In this document: positions 26,590 to 34,347 of the stretch, piece by piece
Numbering within the stretch: position 1 is the stretch's first letter
How the letters are laid out: each line of letters begins with the position of its first letter
DNA from: Herbidospora sakaeratensis
GTDB taxonomy: Bacteria > Actinomycetota > Actinomycetes > Streptosporangiales > Streptosporangiaceae
Direction of reading: 5' to 3'
Assembly: GCF_001570525.1 (NCBI RefSeq)
Contig: NZ_BBXC01000016.1
Coordinates: 62,001-126,000, forward strand
DNA: 64,000 nucleotides
Position numbers and translations under genes: made by a program
Notes under the pieces: model-generated
Told to the model about the DNA's origin: nothing
What the model saw: only the letters and a program-made list of their open reading frames with translations
Database searches by the model: none

Positions 26590-26950
26590 GCCGCACGTTC
26601 CCCAGTTCCCGAGTGATCTTGATCTCGATGACGACCCGCAGCGGGTTGGGCTTCGGCTCGCGGTAGCGGGCCGTGTAGAGCCGCACCGCCAGCGCGACCG
26701 CCTCGGGGTCGTCGTTGATGGTCGCGACGCCCTCCAGGGTCGACCAGCGCGCGCCGTCGACCTGGCAGACCGCCACGCGGTTGCCGCCGTTGCGGACGTT
26801 GCGCACCTTCTGCGAGGTCGAATAGGTGATGACCCGGGCGATGTCGCCGTCGAGGGTCACCCCGACGGGCACCACGTGGGGCGTGCCGTCGGCCCGCAGG
26901 GTCGTGAGCGTGCACAGGTGCCGCTCGGTCCAGAACTCCTCGAAGCTCAT
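26582..26950 (-). CDS. PPOX/FDOR-class flavin or F420-dependent oxidoreductase
   Basis: A 122-residue split beta-barrel protein of the pyridoxamine-phosphate-oxidase-like, F420/flavin-dependent oxidoreductase class. Recognisable segments are EEFWTERHLCTLTTLRADG, TPHVVPVGVTLDGD, KVRNVRNGGNRVAVC and a basic tail with RYREPKPNPLRVVIEI. ATG 26950 overlaps the cobB stop (ATGA) and has AAGGAG five bases upstream; a GTG two codons earlier is less good. It is embedded between cobB and cobL with overlaps on both sides, so it is produced with them. A role in corrin reduction is plausible but unproven; the known cob(II)yrinate reductase CobR is also a flavin split-barrel enzyme. Confidence 0.87.
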   Translation of the reverse strand: MSFEEFWTERHLCTLTTLRADGTPHVVPVGVTLDGDIARVITYSTSQKVRNVRNGGNRVAVCQVDGARWSTLEGVATINDDPEAVALAVRLYTARYREPKPNPLRVVIEIKITRELGNVRRD

Positions 26951-28248
26951 CCGCACTCCTTGACGAAACGGGTCGCTGCCTCTGGCGTGCCCGCCCAGTG
27001 AAGGTGCAGGTAGGACGCCAGGATCCGCCCGGCAGCGTACCCGTCGGCGCCGCCGCGCCAGCGATAGACCCGCTCACCGGGGAGATCGGTGACGGTCCGG
27101 TGGAACTCGTGCCCCCGGACCCGCTCCCCGGTCCGGCCGATCACGGTGTCGGCGGTGACGACGGCGTCGCGGTAGCCGAGGGTGAGCCGGGGCGACATGT
27201 GCGACTTCGCGTCGATCAGGCCGACCATGGGGTGGCCGTCGAGCTCCCTGGCCAGGTAGAGCAGCCCGCCGCACTCGGCCAGGATCGGGCCGCCGAACGC
27301 GGCGATCTCCCGCTTGAGCGGCTCGTTGGCGGCCAGGTCGTGGACGTGCATCTCGGGGAAGCCGCCGGGGAGGATCAGGCCCCTCGTGCCCTCGGGCAGC
27401 CGTTCGTCGCGCAGCGGGTCGAAGGAGACGACCTCCGCGCCGGCCGCCTCCAGCAGTTCGGCCTGCTCGGCGTAGCCGAAGGTGAACGCGGGCCCGCCAG
27501 CGACGGCGACCCGGGTGCGCGGGGCGGGGATCTCGCCGGGCGTCCAGGGGTCGGCGGCCAGCGGCGGGGCGGTGTGGGCCAGGGCGACCAGGGCCGTCAG
27601 GTCGCAACTCGCGGTGACCAGGTCGCCCAGGCGGGCCACGGCCTCCAGGGCCTCGCGGCGGCGTTCGGCGACCGGGATCAGGCCGAGGTGGCGCGAGGGG
27701 GTCTCGACGCCGGGCGTGCGGCGGACGACGCCGAGGACCGGCACGCCGCTGTGGTCGAGCGCGGCCCGGCACACCTCCTCGTGGCGGTCGGAGCCCACCC
27801 GGTTGAGGATGACGCCGCCGATGCGCACCCGCGTGTCGAACCCGGCGAAGCCGTGCACCAGCGCCGCGACCGACTGCCCCTGCCCGGTGGCGTCCACGAC
27901 CAGGACCACCGGGGCGTCGATCAGCCGGGCCACGTGGGCGGTGGAGGCGTAGCCGTCCGGCAGGCCGTCGAACAGGCCCATGACGCCCTCGACGATCGCG
28001 ACGTCGGCGTCCCGCGCGCCGTGCAGGAACAGCGGCGCGACCAGGTCCTCGCTCGTCAGGAACGGGTCGAGGTTGCGGCCGGGGCGGCCGGTCGCCAGGG
28101 CGTGGTAGCCCGGGTCGATGTAGTCGGGCCCCGCCTTGTGCGGCGAGACGGCCAGGCCGGCCCGGACCAGGGCGGCCATCAGGCCGGTCGCGATCGTCGT
28201 CTTGCCCGCTCCCGACGACGGCGCCGCGATGACCAGCCGGGCTACCAT
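26947..28248 (-). CDS. cobB: Hydrogenobyrinate/cobyrinate a,c-diamide synthase CobB
   Basis: CobB uses ATP and glutamine to amidate the a and c side chains of hydrogenobyrinate. The 433-residue product has an N-terminal dethiobiotin-synthase-like domain with the P-loop PSSGAGKTT (residues 10-18), KAGPDYIDPGYH and VEGVMGLFDG. The C-terminal class I glutaminase-like domain carries the nucleophile in LAECGGLLYL and a late His in SYLHLHW. It starts at 28248, overlapping cobO by 7 bp. Confidence 0.96.
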   Translation of the reverse strand: MVARLVIAAPSSGAGKTTIATGLMAALVRAGLAVSPHKAGPDYIDPGYHALATGRPGRNLDPFLTSEDLVAPLFLHGARDADVAIVEGVMGLFDGLPDGYASTAHVARLIDAPVVLVVDATGQGQSVAALVHGFAGFDTRVRIGGVILNRVGSDRHEEVCRAALDHSGVPVLGVVRRTPGVETPSRHLGLIPVAERRREALEAVARLGDLVTASCDLTALVALAHTAPPLAADPWTPGEIPAPRTRVAVAGGPAFTFGYAEQAELLEAAGAEVVSFDPLRDERLPEGTRGLILPGGFPEMHVHDLAANEPLKREIAAFGGPILAECGGLLYLARELDGHPMVGLIDAKSHMSPRLTLGYRDAVVTADTVIGRTGERVRGHEFHRTVTDLPGERVYRWRGGADGYAAGRILASYLHLHWAGTPEAATRFVKECG

Positions 28249-28832
28249 TCGATGCCCCTCTGGCCCTTCTGCCCGGCGTCCATGGGATGCCGGACCTTGG
28301 TCATCTCGGTGACGAGGTCGGCGAAGGCGACCAGGTCGGGGTGGGCGTCGCGGCCGGTGATGACGACGTGCTGCGATCCCGGCCGGTCACGGAGGGTCGC
28401 GATGACGTCCTCGACGGGGATCCACCCCCATTTGATGGGGTACGTGAACTCGTCGAGCACCAGCATCCGGTACGTCTCGGCGGCGAGATCCCGCTTGATC
28501 TGCGCCCAGCCCTCACGGGCGTTGGCGGCGTGGTCGTCGTCGGACTTGCGGATCCACGACCAGCCGTCGCCCATCTTGTGCCAGGCGACCGGCGGCCCGA
28601 TCTCGCCCAGCGCCGTCAGCGCGGCCTCCTCGCCCACCCGCCACTTGGCCGACTTGACGAACTGGAACACCCCGATCGGCCACCCCTGGTTCCAGGCCCG
28701 CAGCGCCAGGCCGAACGCGGCCGTCGACTTGCCCTTGCCCGGCCCGGTGTGCACGATGACCAGCGGCCGGGCCCGGCGCTGGCGGGTGGTGAGACCGTCG
28801 TTCGGCACGTTCTCCGGCTGACCCTGCGGCAT
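28242..28832 (-). CDS. cobO: Corrinoid adenosyltransferase CobO
   Basis: CobO (CobA/BtuR family) adenosylates cob(I)yrinate a,c-diamide. The 196-residue product has an N-terminal P-loop VIVHTGPGKGKSTAAFG (GPGKGKST at residues 30-37), the FQFVKSAKW region and LVLDEFTYPIKWGW for the metal site. The start is 1 base after the chelatase stop. Its presence next to an oxidoreductase gene matters, since the enzyme needs Co(I) substrate. Confidence 0.96.
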   Translation of the reverse strand: MPQGQPENVPNDGLTTRQRRARPLVIVHTGPGKGKSTAAFGLALRAWNQGWPIGVFQFVKSAKWRVGEEAALTALGEIGPPVAWHKMGDGWSWIRKSDDDHAANAREGWAQIKRDLAAETYRMLVLDEFTYPIKWGWIPVEDVIATLRDRPGSQHVVITGRDAHPDLVAFADLVTEMTKVRHPMDAGQKGQRGIEW

Positions 28833-28833
28833 C

Positions 28834-30888
28834 TCACGCGGCTTTCATGACGTGGGCGACATCGGACAGATCCACGACCGGCGCCGTCAACCGGACCGCC
28901 AGCCGCGCGGCCAGCCCCAGGCGGACCGGCCCCGACTCGCAGTCGACGACGACGCAGGCCGTGTCCTTGAGCAGCGCGGCGGCGCGGTCGGCGTCGCCGG
29001 AGGTGGCCCGGCCGTCGGTGACGACGACCACGAGCGGCCGCCGGGCCGGGTCCCTGAGCCGCTCGACCGCCAGCACCTCGGCGGCCTTGACGAGCCCGGC
29101 GGCGATGGGGGTGCGACCGCCCGTCTTCAGCAGGCGCATCCGCGCCGCGCCCGCCTCGACCGAGGAGGTCGGCGGGAGCACGAGTTCGGCGGAGTCCCCC
29201 CGGAAGGTGATCATGCCGATCTTGTCACGGCGCTGGTAGGCGTCCAGCAGCAGGCTCAGGACGGCGGTCTTGACCTCGCCCATGCGCTTGCGCGCGCCCA
29301 TGGAACCGCTGGCGTCCACGACGAACAGGACGAGGTTGCCCTCCCTGCCTTCCCGGACCGCCTCTCTCAGGTCGGCGACCTTGACGGGGCCCTGCCGCCA
29401 GCCTCGGTGGGCGGCGGCGCGGAGGGTGGCCATCAGGTGGATCTGGGTGACCTTGGCCGTGGGGGTGCGGGAGCCGACGGTGCGGCCCTTCGCCGACCGG
29501 CCACGGGAACGACGGCCGGGGGCGCCGCCGCCGACGCCGGGGACGGAGAAGAGGCGGGCCTTGTAGGGAGCCCCGGCCACCTGGAACTGCTCGGCCGGGG
29601 TCTGTGCGCTTTGGCCGTGGGCTGACTGATTTTGTTCTGACTGGTCAGCGTCTGGGCGGCTCTGCTCCGACTGGTTGGAGTCCGAGTGGCTGGGGTCCGA
29701 CTGGCGCGAGTCCGACTTGTCGTGATTCGAGTTGTTTTGGTTGGCTCGGCGTCGGTCCGGCTGCTCGTTCGATTCGGCCTGGTCGGTCTCGTTCTGTCCT
29801 GGCTCCTCAGACTGGGCGTCGGAATCGTGTTGTGGCTGCCGATCGTCGTCCGGGCCGTGGGGCGGGTCGGTGTCGTCGTCGGGGTCGTCCGGGAACTGGT
29901 CGAGCAGTTCGTCGAGTTTGTTCTCGTCGAGGCCGGGCGCGTCGAAAGGATCGCGCCGTCGGCGGTGGGGCAGGGCGAGGCGGGCCGCCTCGCGCACGTC
30001 CCGCGTGGTGACCCTGTCCCGGCCGGCCCAGGCCGCGTGGGCGACCGCCGCGTGGGCGGTGACCAGGTCGGCGCGCATGCCGTCGACCTCGAAGCCCGCG
30101 CACACGGTCGCGATCTGCTTGAGGGCGGCGTCGGGCAGACGTACCGACTCCACCCGGGTGCGCGCCTCGGCGATGCGCGCCGCGAGCTCGCCCTCCCGGG
30201 CGGCCCAGTCGGCGGCGAAGGCGTCGGGGTCGCGCTCGTAGGCCATCCGGCGGCGGATCACCTCGGCCCGCTCCCCCGGATCGCGCGAGGCCCGGACCTC
30301 GACCGTCAGCCCGAACCGGTCGAGCAGCTGCGGGCGCAGTTCGCCCTCTTCGGGGTTCATCGTCCCGGCCAGCAGGAAGCGTGCCGCGTGCCGCACCGAC
30401 ACGCCCTCACGCTCGACGTAGCAGGTGCCGAGCGCGGCGGCGTCAAGTAGCAGGTCGACCAAGTGGTCGTGCAGCAGGTTGACCTCGTCGACGTAGAGCA
30501 CACCGCGGTGCGCGGCGGCCAGCAGCCCCGGCTCGAAGGCGGCGACCCCGTGCGCGAGGGCCTTCTCCAGGTCGAGCGACCCGGCGAGCCGATCCTCCGA
30601 CGCGCCGACGGGCAACTCGACGAGCCGGGCCCGGCGCGTCTCTCTCCCGCCGTCGTGGGGTCCGTCCGGGCACTGGCTGTACGGCGCCGCGGGATCACAG
30701 GCGAACCGGCACCCCGGCACGACGTCGACGGCGGGGAGCAGCTCGGCCAGCGCCCGCACGATCGTCGACTTCGCCGTGCCCTTCTCCCCGCGCACGAGCA
30801 CCCCACCCACCCGTGGCGACACGGCGTTGAGGATGAGCGCCAGTTTGAGGTCGTCCATCCCGACAACCGCGCTGAACGGATAGGTCAC
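28834..30888 (-). CDS. Fused ChlI/ChlD-type AAA+ and VWA chelatase subunit
   Basis: A 684-residue partner for CobN in cobalt chelation, of the magnesium-chelatase ChlI/D type. Residues 1-330 form the AAA+ motor with Walker A GEKGTAKST (34-42) and Walker B VLYVDEV. Residues about 331-432 are a disordered linker, first acidic, then dominated by Asn, Gln, Ser and Asp. Residues about 515-684 are a VWA domain with the metal-site motif DASGSM at 525. GTG 30888 has AAAGGAAG six bases upstream. No CobS/CobT pair is present in the window, so this probably completes the cobaltochelatase. Actinomycetes commonly pair CobN with such fused subunits. Confidence 0.9.
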   Translation of the reverse strand: MTYPFSAVVGMDDLKLALILNAVSPRVGGVLVRGEKGTAKSTIVRALAELLPAVDVVPGCRFACDPAAPYSQCPDGPHDGGRETRRARLVELPVGASEDRLAGSLDLEKALAHGVAAFEPGLLAAAHRGVLYVDEVNLLHDHLVDLLLDAAALGTCYVEREGVSVRHAARFLLAGTMNPEEGELRPQLLDRFGLTVEVRASRDPGERAEVIRRRMAYERDPDAFAADWAAREGELAARIAEARTRVESVRLPDAALKQIATVCAGFEVDGMRADLVTAHAAVAHAAWAGRDRVTTRDVREAARLALPHRRRRDPFDAPGLDENKLDELLDQFPDDPDDDTDPPHGPDDDRQPQHDSDAQSEEPGQNETDQAESNEQPDRRRANQNNSNHDKSDSRQSDPSHSDSNQSEQSRPDADQSEQNQSAHGQSAQTPAEQFQVAGAPYKARLFSVPGVGGGAPGRRSRGRSAKGRTVGSRTPTAKVTQIHLMATLRAAAHRGWRQGPVKVADLREAVREGREGNLVLFVVDASGSMGARKRMGEVKTAVLSLLLDAYQRRDKIGMITFRGDSAELVLPPTSSVEAGAARMRLLKTGGRTPIAAGLVKAAEVLAVERLRDPARRPLVVVVTDGRATSGDADRAAALLKDTACVVVDCESGPVRLGLAARLAVRLTAPVVDLSDVAHVMKAA

Positions 30889-30901
30889 TCCCGACTTCCT
30901 T

Positions 30902-31390
30902 TCACTGCAACCGCAGATTCCACCGGCCGCCCGTCCCGGTGAGCGAGGCCCGCCCGAGCGGCGGCACGTCGACCCGCCGATAGTCCGCTCCCGTTGCCAC
31001 GCAGACGGCGGCCCGCACGACGGCCGGATGCGTGACGGCGAACACCGATCCTCCGTCGAGCCCCTCAAGCCAGCCTTTTGTCCGGGCGAGGAGCTCATCG
31101 ACCGACTCACCACCGTGCGGCGCGGCGGCGAGATCCCCGACCCACGCGGCCAGTTGTCCGGGCGCGATCTCGGCCAGCCGCCGCCCCGTCCAGGCCCCCA
31201 TGTCGAGATCCCGCAACGCGGCCACGACCTCGGCGCCCGGAAGCAGGTCACACCGGGCCTCCGGCCCCCGCACGATCCGAGCGCCGGTGGGCGGCCCGAA
31301 CGACACGGGCTCCGCCGGTTCGTCCACGAGAGGAAAGGCCCCGTCACGCTGGCTCGCGGTGAGCGGATGCGCCGTCAACGTCACCCGCAC
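30902..31390 (-). CDS. Degenerate histidine phosphatase family protein
   Basis: A 162-residue protein recognisable as a histidine phosphatase by fold rather than motif. The usual N-terminal RHG is replaced by TLTAHPLTASQRDGAF, where His8 could be the catalytic residue. A second His lies in FAVTHPAVVRAAVC at the position of the family's SHGG. The GESVDELLARTKGWLEGL helix is typical. It may be an alpha-ribazole phosphatase relative (CobC-like) or a structural cousin; no firm substrate. GTG 31390 is my choice, and a GTG two codons on has AAGGCG at better spacing. It sits between cbtA and the chelatase gene. Confidence 0.68.
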   Translation of the reverse strand: MRVTLTAHPLTASQRDGAFPLVDEPAEPVSFGPPTGARIVRGPEARCDLLPGAEVVAALRDLDMGAWTGRRLAEIAPGQLAAWVGDLAAAPHGGESVDELLARTKGWLEGLDGGSVFAVTHPAVVRAAVCVATGADYRRVDVPPLGRASLTGTGGRWNLRLQ

Positions 31391-31455
31391 CGCCTTGACG
31401 ACGCCGGCCGGGCGGGACCGGCGGCCGGTCGCGTGACCGCCGTCCCCGCTCAAGG

Positions 31456-32136
31456 TCAGACCCGCACCCGCTGCCGCGCCGACAGCAGCGCGAACACCGA
31501 GCCGAGCACGCCCCAGAGCACGGCCTGCAGCCCCAGCGACGACACCCGGAAGTTCCAGAGCAACACCGCCGGGAACTCCGGCGGCACCTCCTGCACGCCC
31601 GGCAGCACCGCGTAGGCGACCCCGACGATCACCAGGAACGCCGGGACGGCCGCCACCCACCCGAACCGCCGGTGGATCACCGCCGCGGCACCGAGGGCGA
31701 GCAGCCCGATGGCGAGCATCACCAGGTAGAGCACGGTCCGCTGCCCGATGGTGTCCGGGTCGCCGACGGCCGGCGGGTTGCCCGGATACTTGAGGAACGG
31801 GACGAGCACGACGGCCAGGAACCCCCCGGCCGCCAGCGTGACGGCCAGCGCCTGCTCGTTCGCCGGCCCGAAGCGCCCCCTCACGAAGGCGTAGGCGAGC
31901 GCGAACAGCCCGCCGATGACGAGCCCGTAAAGGGTGGTGGCGAGGAACAGCCCGAAGGCCTGCCCGCCGCGGCTGACCAGTTCGTCGGCGTGCGAGTGCC
32001 CCGCCCCGGCGGCGGCCTCCTCGATCGCGATGGCCTGGTCGATGAAGGGCTCCCCGACGAGGAACCCGAAGAGTCCCGCGAGCAGCCCGGCGACGGCTCC
32101 GGCGCCGAGGCCCCGGAGGAAGAAGTCTTTGATCAT
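31456..32136 (-). CDS. cbtA: Cobalt transporter subunit CbtA
   Basis: CbtA is a five- to six-helix membrane protein predicted to carry cobalt together with CbtB, always under B12 control. The 226-residue product begins with a glycine-rich helix (LGAGAVAGLLAGLFGFLVGE) and has a His-containing loop GAGHSHADELVSRGGQAF after the first helix. Further helices lie at about residues 65-85, 100-115, 135-155, 165-180 and 200-220. ATG 32136 shares one base with the cbtB stop. Transport of cobalt is inferred from the family and its riboswitch. Confidence 0.92.
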   Translation of the reverse strand: MIKDFFLRGLGAGAVAGLLAGLFGFLVGEPFIDQAIAIEEAAAGAGHSHADELVSRGGQAFGLFLATTLYGLVIGGLFALAYAFVRGRFGPANEQALAVTLAAGGFLAVVLVPFLKYPGNPPAVGDPDTIGQRTVLYLVMLAIGLLALGAAAVIHRRFGWVAAVPAFLVIVGVAYAVLPGVQEVPPEFPAVLLWNFRVSSLGLQAVLWGVLGSVFALLSARQRVRV

Positions 32137-32327
32137 CAGTGGCAGGGAACGCCGAGCAGATGACGACCGTCGTGCATGAGCTCGTGCAGGAAGTCACCGG
32201 CCGAGGCGAGCACCCCCGCCGAGTCCATCGTCACCAGATAGGCGACGATCAACAGTACGGGCACCGCCGCCGACCACGGCAGCAGGGTGCGAACGGGAAT
32301 GACTGGGGAGCTGGACATCTGGCTCAC
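32136..32327 (-). CDS. cbtB: Cobalt transporter subunit CbtB
   Basis: CbtB is a tiny partner of CbtA with one membrane helix and a His-rich C-terminal metal site. The 63-residue product has the helix PWSAAVPVLLIVAYLVTM and ends HELMHDGRHLLGVPCH, the diagnostic histidine motif. GTG 32327 is chosen because GGAGGA lies eight bases upstream; ATG 32318 would be 16 bases away. It is the first gene after the B12 riboswitch and leads a nine-gene unit ending at cobM. Confidence 0.93.
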   Translation of the reverse strand: MSQMSSSPVIPVRTLLPWSAAVPVLLIVAYLVTMDSAGVLASAGDFLHELMHDGRHLLGVPCH

Positions 32328-32359
32328 GCCACGATCCTCCTCCGGGATTGCGCGTCCCT

Positions 32360-32482
32360 GTCGTAGATCAACGTGGCGGGTGGTGACCTGACTCTCCATC
32401 GACGATGGATCACAGTGGCGCGACCGTACCGGACTCTCACCGGTTTCCCTCACGCCGCCACAATTCCCGGCGAACGTACCCC
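32360..32482 (-). ncRNA. Cobalamin riboswitch in front of cbtB
   Basis: On the minus strand the segment reads GAGGGAAACCGGTGAGAGTC, then GGTCGCGCCACTGTGATCC, and later GAGAGTCAGGTCACC, matching B12 riboswitch core elements in order. The box is less canonical than that in front of cobN but typical for cbtAB leaders. It should repress cobalt uptake and the downstream cobalamin genes when B12 is plentiful. Ends are approximate. Confidence 0.82.
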
Positions 32483-32754
32483 GATATGCCAAAAACCGTC
32501 AAGACGACACGATCCCGACCCCTTTACAAAGTAGATCAACGGGCTGCCGGTGAGACACCCAGGCCAAGCCTGGTCAAGCACAGCCCTCTACCTCAAGGCA
32601 CCCCGGCGGTGCAGCCCGCCTCGCCCGCGCCACCCGGTCACTTCCGCACATCCACCGGACCCGACCGCGTACCCCGACCGAACGCGAAAGCCCGGAGCCA
32701 GACGGCTCCGGGCTTCGACGCGGTTGGTCGTGGCTCGGCCACGACACCCTCAGG
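32483..32754. other. Intergenic region between dop and the cbtB leader
   Basis: Together with the riboswitch, about 430 bases separate dop from cbtB. This part should contain the cbtB promoter and holds the dop terminator at 32688-32715. I see no coding frame with support. Confidence 0.5.
32688..32715 (-). terminator. Hairpin terminator downstream of dop
   Basis: Arms AAGCCCGGAGCC (32688-32699) and GGCTCCGGGCTT (32704-32715) form a perfect 12-bp stem with a four-base loop, about 40 bp past the dop stop. T-runs are short on both sides, as often in GC-rich actinomycetes. Confidence 0.7.
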
Positions 32755-34272
32755 TCACGAATCGCCCGTCAGGGCCGCGACCAGTTCGGCCGCCGTGCGG
32801 CAGCGGTCGAGGAGGTCGCCCACGTGGGCCTTGGTGCCGCGCAGCGGCTCCAGGGTCGGCACGCGCTGCAGGGACTCGCGGCCCGGGATGTCGAATATCA
32901 CCGAATCCCACGACGCCGCCGCCACCGACTCGCTGTACTGCCGCAGACACCGGCCCCGGAAGTAGGCCCGGGTGTCGGTGGGCGGCGTTTCGATAGCACG
33001 CTCCACGTCGTCTTCCGTAACCAGGCGCTGCATGCGGCCCCGCTCGACCAGCCGGTTGTAGAGCCCGCGCTCGGGGCGGATGTCGGCGTACTGGAGGTCG
33101 ACGAGCTGCAGCCGGGGGTGGGACCAGGGAAGCTTGTCGCGGGTGCGGTAGCCCTCGAGCAGTTCGAGCTTGGCCACCCAGTCGAGCTCCCGCGAGAGCT
33201 GCATCGGGTCTTCGGCGAGCCGGGTCAGCACCGACTCCCACCGGTTGAGCACGTCTTTGGTCATCTCGTCGGCGTTGGAGCCGTAGCGGTCCTCCACGTA
33301 CTTGCGGGCCTGCTCCAGATATTCCATCTGCAGCTGGACGGCCGTCATCTTGCGGCCCGACCGCAGCGTCACGATGTGCTTGCACGACGGGTCGTGGGAG
33401 ATGGCGCGCAGCGCGGCGACCGGCGACTCGACCGACAGGTCGACCGTGAGGAAGCCGTCTTCGATCATGGCGAGCACGAGCGAGGTGGTGCCGAGCTTCA
33501 GGTAGGTCGAGATCTCGGACATGTTCGCGTCGCCGATGATCACGTGGAGCCGGCGGTACTTCTCCGGGTCGGCGTGGGGCTCGTCGCGGGTGTTGATGAT
33601 CGGGCGCTTGAGGGTCGTCTCGAGGCCGACCTCGACCTCGAAGAAGTCGGCCCGCTGCGAGATCTGGTAGCCGTCGCCGCGCGAGTCCTGCCCGATGCCG
33701 ACCTTGCCCGCCCCCGCGAAGACCTGGCGGGAGACGAAGAACGGGGTCAGGTGGCGCACGATGTCGGCGAACGGGGTCGCCCGGCGCATCAGGTAGTTCT
33801 CGTGGCAGCCGTAGCTGGCGCCCTTGGAGTCGGTGTTGTTCTTGTAGAGCTGGATCGGCGCGTTGCCCGGCATGCCCGAAGCGCGCACCGCCGCGTCGTG
33901 CATGACCCGCTCGCCCGCCTTGTCCCAGATGACCGCGGCCCGGGGGTTGGTGCACTCGGGCGTGGAGTATTCGGGGTGGGCGTGGTCGACGTAGAGCCGG
34001 GCGCCGTTGGTGAGGATGACGTTGGCGAGGCCCAAATCTTCGTCGGTGAGCTGACTGGAGTCGGCCGCCTCACGGGCGAGGTCGAAACCCCGGGCGTCGC
34101 GGAGGGGGTTCTCCTCCTCGAAGTCCCACCGGGCGCGGCGGGCGCGCGCGGCCGAGGCCGCCAGGTATGCGTTGACGACCTGCGAGGAGGTCACCATCGC
34201 ATTCGCACCTGGTTGACCGGGCACGGAAATTCCGTACTCGGTCTCGATGCCCATCACCCGCCGGACTGTCAT
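32755..34272 (-). CDS. dop: Depupylase/deamidase Dop
   Basis: Dop removes Pup from substrates and, where Pup ends in Gln, deamidates it. The 505-residue product begins [16 protein letters not shown] and keeps the fold-defining elements: [18 protein letters not shown] before the Dop-loop, catalytic Asp96 in [35 protein letters not shown] and [23 protein letters not shown] 34272 matches the mycobacterial length; a GTG two codons upstream is possible. A terminator follows at 32688. Unlike the usual mpa-dop-pup order, pup is about 17 kb away beyond the cobalamin block. Confidence 0.98.
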   Translation of the reverse strand: MTVRRVMGIETEYGISVPGQPGANAMVTSSQVVNAYLAASAARARRARWDFEEENPLRDARGFDLAREAADSSQLTDEDLGLANVILTNGARLYVDHAHPEYSTPECTNPRAAVIWDKAGERVMHDAAVRASGMPGNAPIQLYKNNTDSKGASYGCHENYLMRRATPFADIVRHLTPFFVSRQVFAGAGKVGIGQDSRGDGYQISQRADFFEVEVGLETTLKRPIINTRDEPHADPEKYRRLHVIIGDANMSEISTYLKLGTTSLVLAMIEDGFLTVDLSVESPVAALRAISHDPSCKHIVTLRSGRKMTAVQLQMEYLEQARKYVEDRYGSNADEMTKDVLNRWESVLTRLAEDPMQLSRELDWVAKLELLEGYRTRDKLPWSHPRLQLVDLQYADIRPERGLYNRLVERGRMQRLVTEDDVERAIETPPTDTRAYFRGRCLRQYSESVAAASWDSVIFDIPGRESLQRVPTLEPLRGTKAHVGDLLDRCRTAAELVAALTGDS

Positions 34273-34347
34273 GCGCACCCCATGGCCTGTCGTTCCGCCG
34301 TTTATATCCCGAGCCTAGCCCCTTCACTATGCCCGGCCACCAGACAG

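Noticed and set aside
30902-31390. cobC-type alpha-ribazole phosphatase call
   Set aside because: The RHG catalytic motif is missing and the lower-ligand genes are absent, so only the general family is given.
15420-32754. Mobile element carrying the cobalamin block
   Set aside because: No transposase, integrase, terminal repeats or attachment-site duplication is visible at either border, so transfer by a mobile element cannot be claimed.
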